Origin: Terriglobia bacterium
GTDB lineage: Bacteria; Acidobacteriota; Terriglobia; Bryobacterales; UBA6623
Length of the DNA stretch: 64,000 nucleotides
Direction of reading: 5' to 3'
Assembly (NCBI GenBank): GCA_009838515.1
Contig: VXRL01000025.1
Location: 1-64,000 of the forward strand
In this document: piece after piece, positions 26,525 to 36,177 of the stretch
How the letters are laid out: each line of letters begins with the position of its first letter
Position numbering within the stretch: position 1 is the stretch's first letter
Program-made: the position numbers and the translations under genes
Notes under the pieces: model-generated
What the model saw: only the letters and a program-made list of their open reading frames with translations
Databases searched by the model: none
What the model was told of the DNA's origin: nothing

Positions 26525-27583
26525 ATGCCAATCGATCGAAGAGAGTTCATCGCCTATTCCGCAGCGGCGATTGCTGCGGCAGAGGGCGCTATCGGAGCCG
26601 GAGCCCCGATTCGCGCGGCGGTTCTGGGCACGCAGCACGGACATGTCCGCGGCAAGCTCCAAGCCATGATCGACTCTCCAGACTACGAAGTCGCATGCAT
26701 CTGCGAGCACGATCCCGCAATCCAGAAAAGGCAGGCCGCAGACCCCCTCTTTCAGGACCAGACCTGGGTCTCGGAGAGCGAGCTGCTGGCCGACAAGTCG
26801 ATCGACCTCGTGGTCGTGGAATGCAAGCCGTGGCAGGCCATTCCGTGGGGGCAGAAGGTCATCGCGGCAGGCAAGCACCTCCATTTGGAGAAGCCTGCCG
26901 GAGACACGTACGAACCCTTCAAGGAGCTGGTCGACGAAGCCCGCTCGAAGGGCTTGCTCTTGCAGATGGGGTGGGTCCTGCGCGGCCAGGAGGGTATCAA
27001 CGCCGCCTTGCACGCCGCCAAGCAAGGCTGGCTGGGGAAGGTCCACTTGGTGCGGGGCACTATGAATTCCGACCGCGACCAAGAGCAAAGGGATCTCGAG
27101 GCACGGTATCCCGGCGGAGCGATGTTCGAACTGTTGGGCCACTTGATTGACCGGGTGCTCGAATTCACCGGCCGACCCGACAAGGTCCACACGTGGCTGC
27201 GCCACGATACAGGCGCAGATGACGACCTCAAGGACAACACGCTTGCGGTCTTGGAATACGCTGGCGGCCTCGCGCTGATCTCGACGACGGCCCGCATGTA
27301 CGGATCCGGCGACCACAGGTCGTTCGAAGTCATAGGGACAGACGGCAGCTTCATGGTCCAGCCGCTCGGAGGGCACTCCAAGATGCAGGTCGCCATGCGC
27401 GAGGCGCGGGGGCCATACAAGCAAGGCTGGCAAACCATCGACTTGGGTCCGCAGCCGCGCTACACCGCGGACTTCGTGGAGTTTGCGCGAGCGTTCAAGA
27501 GCAAGAAGCCCTTGCAGCAGTCCTATGATCACGAGCTGCTAGTTCATGAGATGCTGCTGAGAGCATCGGGCATGATGTCCTAG
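26525..27583 (+). CDS. Tat-signal Gfo/Idh/MocA family oxidoreductase
   Basis: 352-residue NAD(P)-dependent sugar oxidoreductase. IDRREFIAYSAAAIAAA is a twin-arginine signal; exported members of this family carry their nucleotide cofactor through the Tat pathway. The Rossmann part has AAVLGTQHGHVRGKL and the family lysine lies in HLHLEKPAGDTYEPF. The C-terminal domain starts near MFELLGHLIDRVLEF. Candidates are oxidation of a sugar hydroxyl (for example at C3) before cleavage or epimerisation. It is 49 bases behind the upstream isomerase gene and 115 ahead of the next. Confidence 0.88.
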   Translation: MPIDRREFIAYSAAAIAAAEGAIGAGAPIRAAVLGTQHGHVRGKLQAMIDSPDYEVACICEHDPAIQKRQAADPLFQDQTWVSESELLADKSIDLVVVECKPWQAIPWGQKVIAAGKHLHLEKPAGDTYEPFKELVDEARSKGLLLQMGWVLRGQEGINAALHAAKQGWLGKVHLVRGTMNSDRDQEQRDLEARYPGGAMFELLGHLIDRVLEFTGRPDKVHTWLRHDTGADDDLKDNTLAVLEYAGGLALISTTARMYGSGDHRSFEVIGTDGSFMVQPLGGHSKMQVAMREARGPYKQGWQTIDLGPQPRYTADFVEFARAFKSKKPLQQSYDHELLVHEMLLRASGMMS

Positions 27584-27698
27584 CCACTGCCCAGCGCACA
27601 AAGTGGCTATGGAAGCGCGCGGCGAGGGGGCCGGACGCGGTGATGGTCGTCTAATGCGGCTGTCGTCGGATAGCCTTACCGCAAGGATTGGAGAAATC

Positions 27699-28646
27699 GT
27701 GCATCGGCGGGAATTCATTGCATCTGTCGCGGCGTCGGCTCCGCTGGCGCTCGCCTGCGATCGGCAGGCCCGGAGAGCCCCGGGCGGTCTCAAGCTCTCG
27801 GTGACGTGCGACATGTTCCAGGGAAGTGAACGCAGGCTGCCAGTCGACACGATTGATCGCACGGACCCGCGCCCAGACCCCGATGTCAAATACACGCCCG
27901 ACGAGGGCCTGGCCTTGGCCAAGAGCCTCGGGTACGACGGTTTCGAGATGTTCGACTGGCGCGATGACCGGGAACGCAGCGCATACGCAGATGCGATGCG
28001 CAAGCACGGCCTAGAAGCCGTCTGCATCACCGCCAACAAGGGCGTGCAGGCGCCTGGATGCAGCTTGACAGACCCGGACGAAAGAGAAGGCTTCTTAAGG
28101 GAGATCGCGGATGCTTCGTCGGTTGCGGCAGAGTTCGCTTGCCAACGACTGGTGGTGCTGACCGGACCCGAGCGCGAGGGCGTGTCGCGCGCAGAGCAGA
28201 TGGACAGCTGCGTGGCAGGCCTGAAGGAGGCCGTGCCGATCCTGGAGCAAGCCGGAACCACGATCGTCGTTGAGCCGATCAACACGCTTGTGACACGACC
28301 GGGATTCTTCCTCGCCGGGGCGCGGGAGGGCTTCGAAATGCTGCGCCAGGTGGACTCGCACCGCGTCAAGCTGCTGTTCGATATCTACCATGTGCAGGTC
28401 ACGGACGGTGACCTGATTCTTCAGATTCGAAACAACATCGACCTAATCGGCCACTTTCAGATCGGGGATCACCCCGGCCGCATGCAGCCGGGCACAGGCG
28501 AGATCAACCACCGCAATGTATTCCGAGCAATCTACGAGCTGCAGGAGGCCGGCAAGTTCGATGGGTATGCGGGATTGGAGTACCACCCGAGCGTGCCCCT
28601 ACCTCAGACCATGGCGGAGGTTCGCCAACTGTCAACCTTCTCTTGA
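27699..28646 (+). CDS. Tat-signal hydroxypyruvate isomerase-like TIM-barrel protein
   Basis: 315-residue protein resembling hydroxypyruvate isomerase and related sugar isomerases. It begins HRREFIASVAASAPLALAC: a twin-arginine motif and a good lipobox (LALAC), so it is probably a Tat-exported lipoprotein. Barrel motifs include LAKSLGYDGFEMFDW, IVVEPINTLVTRPGFFL (metal glutamate), LLFDIYHVQVTDGD and GYAGLEYHPS. GTG 27699 is chosen because GGAG precedes it and it places the RR motif correctly; the longer frame starting at 27603 is unlikely. Its localisation is unusual for a family that is normally cytosolic. Confidence 0.85.
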   Translation: MHRREFIASVAASAPLALACDRQARRAPGGLKLSVTCDMFQGSERRLPVDTIDRTDPRPDPDVKYTPDEGLALAKSLGYDGFEMFDWRDDRERSAYADAMRKHGLEAVCITANKGVQAPGCSLTDPDEREGFLREIADASSVAAEFACQRLVVLTGPEREGVSRAEQMDSCVAGLKEAVPILEQAGTTIVVEPINTLVTRPGFFLAGAREGFEMLRQVDSHRVKLLFDIYHVQVTDGDLILQIRNNIDLIGHFQIGDHPGRMQPGTGEINHRNVFRAIYELQEAGKFDGYAGLEYHPSVPLPQTMAEVRQLSTFS

Positions 28647-28787
28647 CCGTCTCGCGACCACCATCCAGGCTGACCTGCCTGCTCGGCCAAAGGGTCATGC
28701 GTTCACCCAGTCCAGAACATTGCCGTTGCGCAACTCACGAGTCCCGGCTGCGAGAATGATCTCCTTAACTCATCGCTTCGAGGGGGG

Positions 28788-30161
28788 ATGAAGAAACCCG
28801 CGATAGTCGTCTTCCGGCGGGATCTACGCATCGCCGACAACGCTGCCTTGCGCGCGGCTATGGCCTACGGCCCGACCCTCGCACTTTATGTGCTTGATGA
28901 TGCGGCCGACGGGCGCCCGTTGGGCGGTGCGGGGCGCTGGTGGCTACATCACGCTATCGTCCGTCTGCGTGGGCATCTGGCGCACCTCGGCGTGCCGCTG
29001 ATCCTGAGAAGGGGAGACCAGAATACTGCTGTCATCGATGTCGCCATCGCTTCAAGCGCTCGCAGAGTCTATTGGAATCGGCGCTACACCCCTTGGGGCA
29101 TGCGAACTGACGAGGCTCTCAGATCGCAGTTGCAAAGGACTGGGACCGTCTCTGACAGTTTTGAGGGCGCATATTTGCGCGAACCGCACACGCTGCTTAC
29201 AAAGCAAGGCACTTGCTTCAAGGTCTTCACGCCGTTCTACAAGGCTTCTCTCGCAATGGGCGAGCCATCGGCTCCACTACCAACCCCCGGCCCACAGGCA
29301 GCACCCCGAATCTCAGCGGAGTCGGAGTCGCTCGAAGATTGGCGGCTTCTTCCCACCGCCCCGGACTGGGCAAGCGGTCTGCGCGAGGCGTGGGTACCGG
29401 AAGCGCACAACGCCGAGTCGAGACTGCAGGATGTCCTCAACAGCCGGATCGATTCGTACGCGCAGGATCGCGACAGGCCGGATCTGGACGCGACCTCGGC
29501 GCTTTCCCCATACCTAGCCTTCGGCGAGCTATCCCCGCGCCAGCTGTGGAACGCGGCCCGACAGCTCCAGCGCGCCGACCCTGCGGCAGAACCGGGAATC
29601 GCTGCGTTTGTCCGGCAGCTCGTGTGGCGAGACTTCGCTGCAAACCTGCTCCATCACTTCCCCGACCTCGCAAGTCGGCCATTCCAGGAGAAATTCAGCC
29701 GGTTCCCGTGGGCGAACGATCCAGAGTCGCTTCGGGCTTGGCAGCGTGGCAGGACAGGTTATCCATGGATCGACGCGGGGATGCGGCAGCTCTGGGTGAC
29801 GGGCTGGATGCACAATCGGGTCCGGATGGGTGTCGGATCCTTCCTGACCAAGCACTTGCTCCTGCCATGGCAGCACGGCGAGGCTTGGTTCTGGGACACG
29901 CTTGTCGATGCGGACCCGGCCCAGAATATCGCGAACTGGCAGTGGGTGGCGGGCTGCGGGGCGGACGCCGCGCCGTACTTTCGCATCTTTAACCCGATCG
30001 CGCAGGGCGCGAAGTTCGACCGGACAGGCCGCTACCTGCGCAGATGGCAGCCCGCAGCTTCAAGCTACGAGCCCGGCTCGGCCGGTGTCCCGCCGATTAT
30101 TGGGCACAGGCAGGGTCGCGAGAGAGCGCTGGCGGCGTTTCGCTCGCTGTCAGACCGGTAA
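28788..30161 (+). CDS. phrB: Deoxyribodipyrimidine photolyase
   Basis: Light-dependent repair enzyme for cyclobutane pyrimidine dimers, 457 residues. The N-terminal antenna domain starts IVVFRRDLRIADN, with WNRRYTPWG. The FAD domain has SALSPYLAFGELSPRQ, VRQLVWRDF, GYPWIDAGMRQLWVTGWMHN and ANWQWVAGCGADAAPYFRIF, the class I photolyase signature. The Trp triad segments are present. GAGGGGGG lies directly before ATG 28788. It stands alone. Occurrence suggests light exposure at least at times. Confidence 0.95.
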   Translation: MKKPAIVVFRRDLRIADNAALRAAMAYGPTLALYVLDDAADGRPLGGAGRWWLHHAIVRLRGHLAHLGVPLILRRGDQNTAVIDVAIASSARRVYWNRRYTPWGMRTDEALRSQLQRTGTVSDSFEGAYLREPHTLLTKQGTCFKVFTPFYKASLAMGEPSAPLPTPGPQAAPRISAESESLEDWRLLPTAPDWASGLREAWVPEAHNAESRLQDVLNSRIDSYAQDRDRPDLDATSALSPYLAFGELSPRQLWNAARQLQRADPAAEPGIAAFVRQLVWRDFAANLLHHFPDLASRPFQEKFSRFPWANDPESLRAWQRGRTGYPWIDAGMRQLWVTGWMHNRVRMGVGSFLTKHLLLPWQHGEAWFWDTLVDADPAQNIANWQWVAGCGADAAPYFRIFNPIAQGAKFDRTGRYLRRWQPAASSYEPGSAGVPPIIGHRQGRERALAAFRSLSDR

Positions 30162-30395
30162 GGAGCAACCCTCGCTCATCCCGCACGCGACTGGTGCGCG
30201 TGGGCGGTTCGGGAGCTTGGGGATGAGGCGACTTGCGCGCTCGAGTCTCCAGCGGGTATCGATAAATCACTACCGTAAGCTGGCCCAAGCGCTTGGAACA
30301 TGAGTTAGATTCGCCGTGCGGTCGGAGATTGTCAGAGTGATTACCGAGCATGTGCCGGACCAGTGCCACCGAATCCGGCAGACAACAACAACCCC

Positions 30396-30401
30396 TATAA
30401 T
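30396..30401 (+). promoter_or_regulatory. Consensus -10 element before PQQ sugar dehydrogenase
   Basis: A perfect TATAAT in an otherwise GC-rich region, 30 bases upstream of the TTG start at 30431, implying a leader of roughly 20-25 bases. No good -35 is found at 16-18 bases, so activator help is possible. Confidence 0.45.
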
Positions 30402-30430
30402 TCGGACTGGTCGCAACAGGTTCGGGGAAA

Positions 30431-32347
30431 TTGCTTTATTCAATCAAGAGACTCGTCGCTTCCGCGGCCCTGGCGCTTGTCCTTGCTCCTCCAGCGACCG
30501 CCCAGGTCGACTTGGAAGAGCTCACCTTTGTTGAGGTCTTCCGCGGCGTTTCAGGCGCAACCTCGATCACGCATGCGGGTGACGGCACGGGCCGGCTATT
30601 CGTCACTGAGCAAGTCGGCCGGGTCTTGGTCCACGATGGCGAGAGCCTGCTGAGCGCCCCGTTCTTGGATATTCGAGGCCGTGTCCGCGCCGGCGGCGAG
30701 CGAGGGCTCCTCAGCCTGGCGTTCCATCCACAGTACGCCACCAATGGCTACTTCTTCGTCAATTACACCGACCCAGGCGGGGGAACGGTTGTCTCGCGCT
30801 TCGGGGTCAGTCCCGATTCGAACCTAGCCGATCCGGAATCGGAGACGGTTCTCTTTCAGGCCGCGCAGCCCCGACGGAATCACAATGGCGGCCAAATCCA
30901 GTTCGGACCTGATGGCTACCTATACATCGGCATGGGCGATGGCGGAGGGGCGGGAGATCCGCCCAATCTGGCTCAGGACTTGAGCAGCGTGTTGGGGAAA
31001 ATGCTGCGGGTTGACATCGACCAAGGGTCCACTGCTCTGCCACCCGAGTCGAACCCGTTTGTGAATACGCCGAACGCTCGCCCGGAGATATGGGCGTATG
31101 GATTGCGGAACCCGTGGCGATTCAGCTTCGACCGTCTCACCGGTGACATGTTCATCGGAGACGTGGGCCAGAACGCCGTCGAAGAGATCTCGTTTCAGCC
31201 AGCCGGCAGCCAGGGCGGCGAGAACTACGGATGGCGGCTGATGGAGGGCTCTCGTTGCTACAACCCGCCGACCGGCTGCAATGGCGCCGGATCGCTGGTC
31301 CTGCCGATTCTCGAATACGCAAACTCTGGCGGCAATTGCGGAGGCTCCGTCACCGGCGGCTATCGCTACCGCGGAACGAGGCATCCCCAACTATCTGGCA
31401 CGTATTTCTTCGCTGACTATTGCACGGGCGAATTGTTCGCGGCGTATCAGGAAGACAGCGCTTGGGAGCAGCTTGGACCTCGAGAGACTGGGATCACGAT
31501 CAGGACATTTGGCGAGGACGAGGCCGGCGAAATCTACTTTGCCGACTCAGGCGTCGTCTATCGCATCGACGCGCCCCGACCGTTGCCGCAGATTTCCGAG
31601 GGAGGAGTGGTGAACTCAGCGACGCTTGAAGTCGGTTCGGGGCTGGCCCCCGGCAGCCTAGCCACGGCGTTCGGAGTGGGTCTCGCGACTACTACGGCGG
31701 CGGCTGACGGACGACCTCTGCCTCACCAACTCGGCGGCGGGTCGATGTCCTTCAACGAAACGACAGCGGCGCCGCAGATATTCGCCTCGCCGGGACAACG
31801 GAACTTCCAAGTGCCTTGGGAGTTGGCAGGGCTCGCGGAAGCATCGCTCACTGTTACGGTCGAAGACATGACCAGCCCGGCCGCTACGGTGCCCCTCGCC
31901 CGCGTCAGCCCAGGCATTTTCACGCTGAACAGCCTCGGCCAAGCTGCTGCGCTGATCGCCTCCAGCGGAGGGTTGGTGGCTGGGCCGGCAGGAGCGTTCC
32001 CGTGGGCTCGGCCCGCCCGGTCCGGCGAGACTCTGATGATCTTCGCTACGGGTCTGGGGCCAGTGACGAATCCTCCCGGCACGGGCGCGGCGGCTTTGGC
32101 GGATCCCATCTCTGCGACAGTCGAGCCTGTCAGTGCGCTGGTCGGCGGCGAGTCGATGACAGTGGTGCTCGCCGGCCTCGTGCCATCATTCGCTGGCCTA
32201 TACCAAGTCAACGTCGAATTGGCGCAGGAAGCCCCGCCCGGGAACGCTGTCCCCCTAGTCATCCAAGTCGCCGGAGTTGATTCGAACACTACCTATATCG
32301 CCGTGGACGCGCCGGAGGCCAGCCCGACTGCGGAAGCAGAGCCCTGA
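30431..32347 (+). CDS. PQQ-dependent sugar dehydrogenase with Solibacter-type C-terminal domain
   Basis: Exported 638-residue protein. After a signal peptide (LVASAALALVLAPPATAQ) comes a soluble aldose dehydrogenase/HHIP-like six-bladed propeller: GERGLLSLAFHPQYATNG, RNHNGGQIQFGPDGYLYIGMGDGG, EIWAYGLRNPWRFSFD and GENYGWRLMEG are the typical blocks including the catalytic histidine region. From about residue 395 on follows GGVVNSATLEVG...SPGIFTLNSLGQAAAL, the TIGR03437-like domain found chiefly in Solibacter relatives, function unknown. The start is TTG 30431 behind GGGGAAA; no ATG/GTG exists near. It probably oxidises extracellular sugars to lactones. Confidence 0.9.
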   Translation: MLYSIKRLVASAALALVLAPPATAQVDLEELTFVEVFRGVSGATSITHAGDGTGRLFVTEQVGRVLVHDGESLLSAPFLDIRGRVRAGGERGLLSLAFHPQYATNGYFFVNYTDPGGGTVVSRFGVSPDSNLADPESETVLFQAAQPRRNHNGGQIQFGPDGYLYIGMGDGGGAGDPPNLAQDLSSVLGKMLRVDIDQGSTALPPESNPFVNTPNARPEIWAYGLRNPWRFSFDRLTGDMFIGDVGQNAVEEISFQPAGSQGGENYGWRLMEGSRCYNPPTGCNGAGSLVLPILEYANSGGNCGGSVTGGYRYRGTRHPQLSGTYFFADYCTGELFAAYQEDSAWEQLGPRETGITIRTFGEDEAGEIYFADSGVVYRIDAPRPLPQISEGGVVNSATLEVGSGLAPGSLATAFGVGLATTTAAADGRPLPHQLGGGSMSFNETTAAPQIFASPGQRNFQVPWELAGLAEASLTVTVEDMTSPAATVPLARVSPGIFTLNSLGQAAALIASSGGLVAGPAGAFPWARPARSGETLMIFATGLGPVTNPPGTGAAALADPISATVEPVSALVGGESMTVVLAGLVPSFAGLYQVNVELAQEAPPGNAVPLVIQVAGVDSNTTYIAVDAPEASPTAEAEP

Positions 32348-32532
32348 GTAAACGGTCTTTGCGCTCGCAATATGGGCGGTTCTACGCATCGCACCTGAAG
32401 CGGCTCATAGGCCTTGCGCGATGCCTTTCGGCACGCTTGGGGGCGGTTGATCCAGCACCCGAACGGAACGCGTGGCTACAGCTGACGCTACGGTCACGAC
32501 AGCCTGCGAGATCGCTCTCGATTGCCGACCAT

Positions 32533-33210
32533 TTACGCGGGTTTTCGACCGACGACCACGGCTATCGGCCCCTGCCGCCAGACGCAATCCGCGACGAAAC
32601 CCGCCGCCTCGACAGCTTCCAGTTCATCCTCCAACGGGAAGTAGGTGTCCTCCTCTCCCCACCGCTCGAGATGTTCGTAGCCCTCGCTCTCTCCGATTCC
32701 CCAGCTCATCATGTGCTGGACCCACTGCCGCAGCACCTCTTTTCGTGCTGAAGGTTCTGCAGGCACAGCCGCATCGGCGTTGACAAACGTGCCACCCGGT
32801 CTAAGTGCTTCATGAATCCTGCGATACAGGCTTCGCTTGGCGTCCAGTGTTCGTATGTGGTGGAGGGACAGTGAAGCCGACGCCCCATCGCAGGAAGGTA
32901 ACGGCCCGAGGAAGGAAATCCCGGAGAAACGCGCCCGGACTGCGAAGCTGGCCAGTCGTGCACGCGCCTGAGCAAGCATTTCGGGGTCGATGTCGATGAG
33001 GTCTACGGTGACGCCATCATCCGCCGAAAGGACGGCCTCGGCCAAGGCGCCCGTGCCGGCCCCGAGGTCAAGCACCAACGCCGGTCCGTTTCTGACCAAT
33101 TCGCGCGAGGCTGCTTCAAGCATCGCTTCGTATCCCGGAATGAAACGACGAATCGTCTCGTCGTATGACCGGATCTCGATCCCTAGGTGGCTGCGAACGG
33201 AATGACTCAC
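32533..33210 (-). CDS. Class I SAM-dependent methyltransferase
   Basis: 225-residue protein with a Rossmann methyltransferase fold: motif I LVLDLGAGTGALAEAV, the acidic VDLIDIDPEML, and SLSLHHIRTLDAK at motif IV, then LRPGGTFVNADA. The family is broad and no substrate can be given. The protein may methylate a small molecule. It is the last gene of the long minus-strand series but separated from the ceramidase-like gene by 280 bases, so it probably has its own promoter. Confidence 0.85.
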   Translation of the reverse strand: MSHSVRSHLGIEIRSYDETIRRFIPGYEAMLEAASRELVRNGPALVLDLGAGTGALAEAVLSADDGVTVDLIDIDPEMLAQARARLASFAVRARFSGISFLGPLPSCDGASASLSLHHIRTLDAKRSLYRRIHEALRPGGTFVNADAAVPAEPSARKEVLRQWVQHMMSWGIGESEGYEHLERWGEEDTYFPLEDELEAVEAAGFVADCVWRQGPIAVVVGRKPA

Positions 33211-33488
33211 TGAAGCGAACCCACTAGCCCGGTGATGACGAGGACAGCTGCGCCTAGCTCGTACATCCCGAGGTTCGATGGCCGGGGCTGTTCTCTCCTG
33301 ACTGGCCGCGCCATCATCAGCGTAGGCTCAGACGCCCTCTAGACCAGCTTACTCACGAGCGATACTACGCGCCGATCAGCGATCGCGCCGCTCTCCAGTC
33401 GTCCGAATGCACTTGTGGTTTCACCCAACGAAGAGCACCTATGCATTGCCGACAACTACAACCACGACGTCGGAACGGCGCCGGCCCG

Positions 33489-34991
33489 TCAGCGAAGGCT
33501 CGCTAGCAGCGCCGAGGCCGCCTCGACCACTATTTCTGCCGCGCCCGGGTTGTACGGTGTCCTCTCGACTTCGTAGCCCCCGTACTGATACTCGGCGGCG
33601 GTTGGGACGTAGTCGCCTCCGACGCCGTCCGAATAGCCGCAGAACATCGTGAATTCGAAGGGCGATGCCCGCTTGACCGCCACACCGATCTCGGCGAACG
33701 GCTCTCCGGGCATGGCTACGAGCGCGAGTTCTCCAACCCGAAGGGCCTGCACCTCGATCTGCAGCGGGGAGGGATCGACAGGCTGTGTCCACTGTGCCAG
33801 CAGGTCGGCAAAGCGGCGGACTCGAGCGCCAGCCTGATGTCTCTCCAGAGCAGTCGCGCTTTCGGGCAGTTGCCTGAGCCGTTGCTGCGCCCTTTCCAGC
33901 CTCCGCCGCATACTGGCTATTTCGTCCCCGGAGTAGGTCCGACGGGGCACGTCGACGATTCGTGAGGTGAAACGCAAGGTGGCGTCCCGTGGGCCCCGGA
34001 CCCGCCAGTGCTGCTTGGCTTGAAAGGCGGTGGACTCGACGAATCCCTCGAACGTCGGTCCTCTGTCCACCGTTTCGATCTGCATTGCGACCGCCGCAAC
34101 CTGGTGGCCCAAGGTGCGGCCGAGACGGTGGGCAACCGCGAGATCTCCGGAAAATCCCTCGATCGGCCCCTGGTTGCCGGCCGCTCCTTGGAAGAACAGA
34201 GCCAACGCCCCCGGGAACGCCTGCTCGACCGTGGCGCGTGTCATTCCGATCCAGTCCGGGGAAATGAACCGGTTCTCGTATGCCAGGACCGTGCCGTGGC
34301 ACTGGAAGTTGGCCAAGATAGCCATCGCTTGTCCGTGAGCGTCATCGATCCGGAACACCACCAGTTCACGGTCCACGAAGCCGGCTGGGTTGCGGCCCAC
34401 CGCGGGAGGGCTCTCACCATCAGCGCGAACTCGCCGGTTGATGTTGATCGTTCCTTCCCCCCTGCCGCCATGAATGTGCGCAGGCTCGAGACGGCCATTC
34501 GCCTCGGCGATCAGGCCAGCAACCTTGTCAATGACAGACAAGCGGTACCTCTCGGCCATGTCCACCAGCGGAGTCAAGTCGAGGCCTGGCGGGCCTTTGG
34601 CGGGACTGACCATCACGCCGGCGTGAGTGTGGCTTACACCGATGCGGATGTGAGCCTCGGGAATTCCGGTCCGTTTCGCGGCCACCGTGATCGCGGGCTC
34701 CAGGCCCGCACTGAAGATGCGGTCGACGTCGACCATCGCAAATTTCTGGTTGCCGTCCGACAGGACCAGAGCCGTGGCCTTCATTCCGGCCGGGTCAATG
34801 CCTTCGGCCCGCACGTGCGTTTGGGAGCCCCAGTTCATTTGCGCAATGCCGACCGGCGGGGTGATGTCCCCACGGGCCATTCCCGCCAGCAAGCCCGACG
34901 GCGCTGAGTCTCGCGGCCCCTGTTCGACGACGTCTGCGAGCAAGGTCGCGGCCAGCGCCGCCCCAAGTGCGATCCGAAGCGTTGCTGCCAT
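33489..34991 (-). CDS. Neutral/alkaline ceramidase N-terminal-like hydrolase (secreted)
   Basis: About 500 residues, resembling the N-terminal catalytic domain of neutral/alkaline non-lysosomal ceramidases. A signal peptide (MAATLRIALGAALAATLLA) precedes ARGDITPPVGIAQMNWG, HIRIGVSHTHAGVMVSP (metal histidines), ANFQCHGTVL and FFQGAAGNQGP, which correspond to the zinc site and nucleophile regions. Many bacterial members are of unknown specificity and may act on amides or esters other than ceramide. ATG 34991 has GGAGGG 4 bases upstream; ATG 35003 is an alternative. The upstream neighbours are UxuA-like genes on the same strand. Confidence 0.85.
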   Translation of the reverse strand: MAATLRIALGAALAATLLADVVEQGPRDSAPSGLLAGMARGDITPPVGIAQMNWGSQTHVRAEGIDPAGMKATALVLSDGNQKFAMVDVDRIFSAGLEPAITVAAKRTGIPEAHIRIGVSHTHAGVMVSPAKGPPGLDLTPLVDMAERYRLSVIDKVAGLIAEANGRLEPAHIHGGRGEGTININRRVRADGESPPAVGRNPAGFVDRELVVFRIDDAHGQAMAILANFQCHGTVLAYENRFISPDWIGMTRATVEQAFPGALALFFQGAAGNQGPIEGFSGDLAVAHRLGRTLGHQVAAVAMQIETVDRGPTFEGFVESTAFQAKQHWRVRGPRDATLRFTSRIVDVPRRTYSGDEIASMRRRLERAQQRLRQLPESATALERHQAGARVRRFADLLAQWTQPVDPSPLQIEVQALRVGELALVAMPGEPFAEIGVAVKRASPFEFTMFCGYSDGVGGDYVPTAAEYQYGGYEVERTPYNPGAAEIVVEAASALLASLR

Positions 34992-35079
34992 CAAACCCTC
35001 CATCCACCCTGACGTGTTGACTCGTGACACTGCGCGATCTGCGAATCTCTGGGTCCGTTCTCTCGGACGGGAACCGCGA

Positions 35080-36177
35080 CTACGACTCGGCGGCATGTTC
35101 GAGAGCCCTGAGATAGCCGATGGCGAAGGCCCAGCCCATCTGGGATCCGATTGTGTCATCGCTGAATTCCGGGGTGTGGTCCGGAATCACCAGATACCGG
35201 TATCCGACTTCCCTAAAGGCCTTCATGCACGCAAGCATGTCGCAATCGCCGGCATCATGAGGCACTTCGAGGTACTTGTAGTACGGCACCTCAACGCGGA
35301 CGTTACGGAAGTGTACGTGATTGATACGGTCGCGCGATCCGAAGTACCGAATCGCTTCGGCCGCATCCTCGCCCATTTCGGTAGTGACACCGGTGTCCAA
35401 TGTGATCCCGTTTGAGGGGCTGTCGACTAGCTGGATGAGTTCCCGCTGGTCCGCCAGCGAGCGCATCGGCTGCGCCACGCCTCGGAACACCGGAATCGGA
35501 GGATCGTTCGGGTGCATGGCGAGCCGGACTCCTGAGTCTTCAGCAACAGGGATGACTGCTCTCAAGAAGCCGTCCAGGCGTTCCCAAAGCTGCTCTCTGG
35601 AGTGGGTCCCGACGTTGTCCAAGGGTGGCAGCTCGCGCGTTCGGGACTCGTCATAGTCGCGGAGCCCGATCCCTCCTGAGCCGGTCGTCCTCCCGTAGCC
35701 CTCCGAGCCCCTGAGGGCAATGAAGTTGTACTCGATTACGGGGATCCGCAACTCTCCCGCGATCCGGATGTTCGTCTTGACAGCTTCGATCTCAGCCGAG
35801 GCGTCGGGTCGTCCTTGCACCACGCGATGCACTCTGCCGAGATGGAGCATCATCGGAACGAGGCCCTTGTTCTCGATGCGGGACTTGATCCGCCTGAGCT
35901 CCTCAGCGTCCCACGGCTTCATGGGTGCATCAGTGCTGGGACCGGTGTCGGTGGCGGGCACGAGACCCCGTCGGCGCCGCGCCAGCGAGTAGGACGTCGG
36001 CATCACGACATGGCGTATGCCCAGCATCCGGAAGAAGTCGAGCGTCTCGTCCGCGAGGTCCCGCAATCCCTTGCCGACCTTGATCCGGGGGCCCTGGGCA
36101 GCCGCGGATCTAGCAACTGCCGCCGCCGCGGCAAGGGCAGCGCCATCGCGAAGTAGATCTCGGCGCCTTGCCGTCAC
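35080..36177 (-). CDS. UxuA-like mannonate dehydratase homologue with Tat signal
   Basis: 365-residue TIM-barrel protein similar to mannonate dehydratase. ARRRDLLRDGAALAAAAAVA is a twin-arginine signal ending at an Ala-x-Ala site. Barrel features: VIEYNFIALRGSEGYGRT, GVRLAMHPNDPPIPVF, GITLDTGVTTEMGED and INHVHFRNVRVEVP match the UxuA metal and substrate histidines and aspartates. Canonical UxuA is cytoplasmic, so this exported version is probably a divergent sugar-acid enzyme. The GTG start overlaps the stop of the paralogue upstream (GTGA). Confidence 0.85.
   Translation of the reverse strand: MTARRRDLLRDGAALAAAAAVARSAAAQGPRIKVGKGLRDLADETLDFFRMLGIRHVVMPTSYSLARRRRGLVPATDTGPSTDAPMKPWDAEELRRIKSRIENKGLVPMMLHLGRVHRVVQGRPDASAEIEAVKTNIRIAGELRIPVIEYNFIALRGSEGYGRTTGSGGIGLRDYDESRTRELPPLDNVGTHSREQLWERLDGFLRAVIPVAEDSGVRLAMHPNDPPIPVFRGVAQPMRSLADQRELIQLVDSPSNGITLDTGVTTEMGEDAAEAIRYFGSRDRINHVHFRNVRVEVPYYKYLEVPHDAGDCDMLACMKAFREVGYRYLVIPDHTPEFSDDTIGSQMGWAFAIGYLRALEHAAES

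Noticed and set aside
33349-33395. Partial palindrome around GATCAGCGATC
   Set aside because: Arms match only over a few bases; likely chance in GC-rich DNA.
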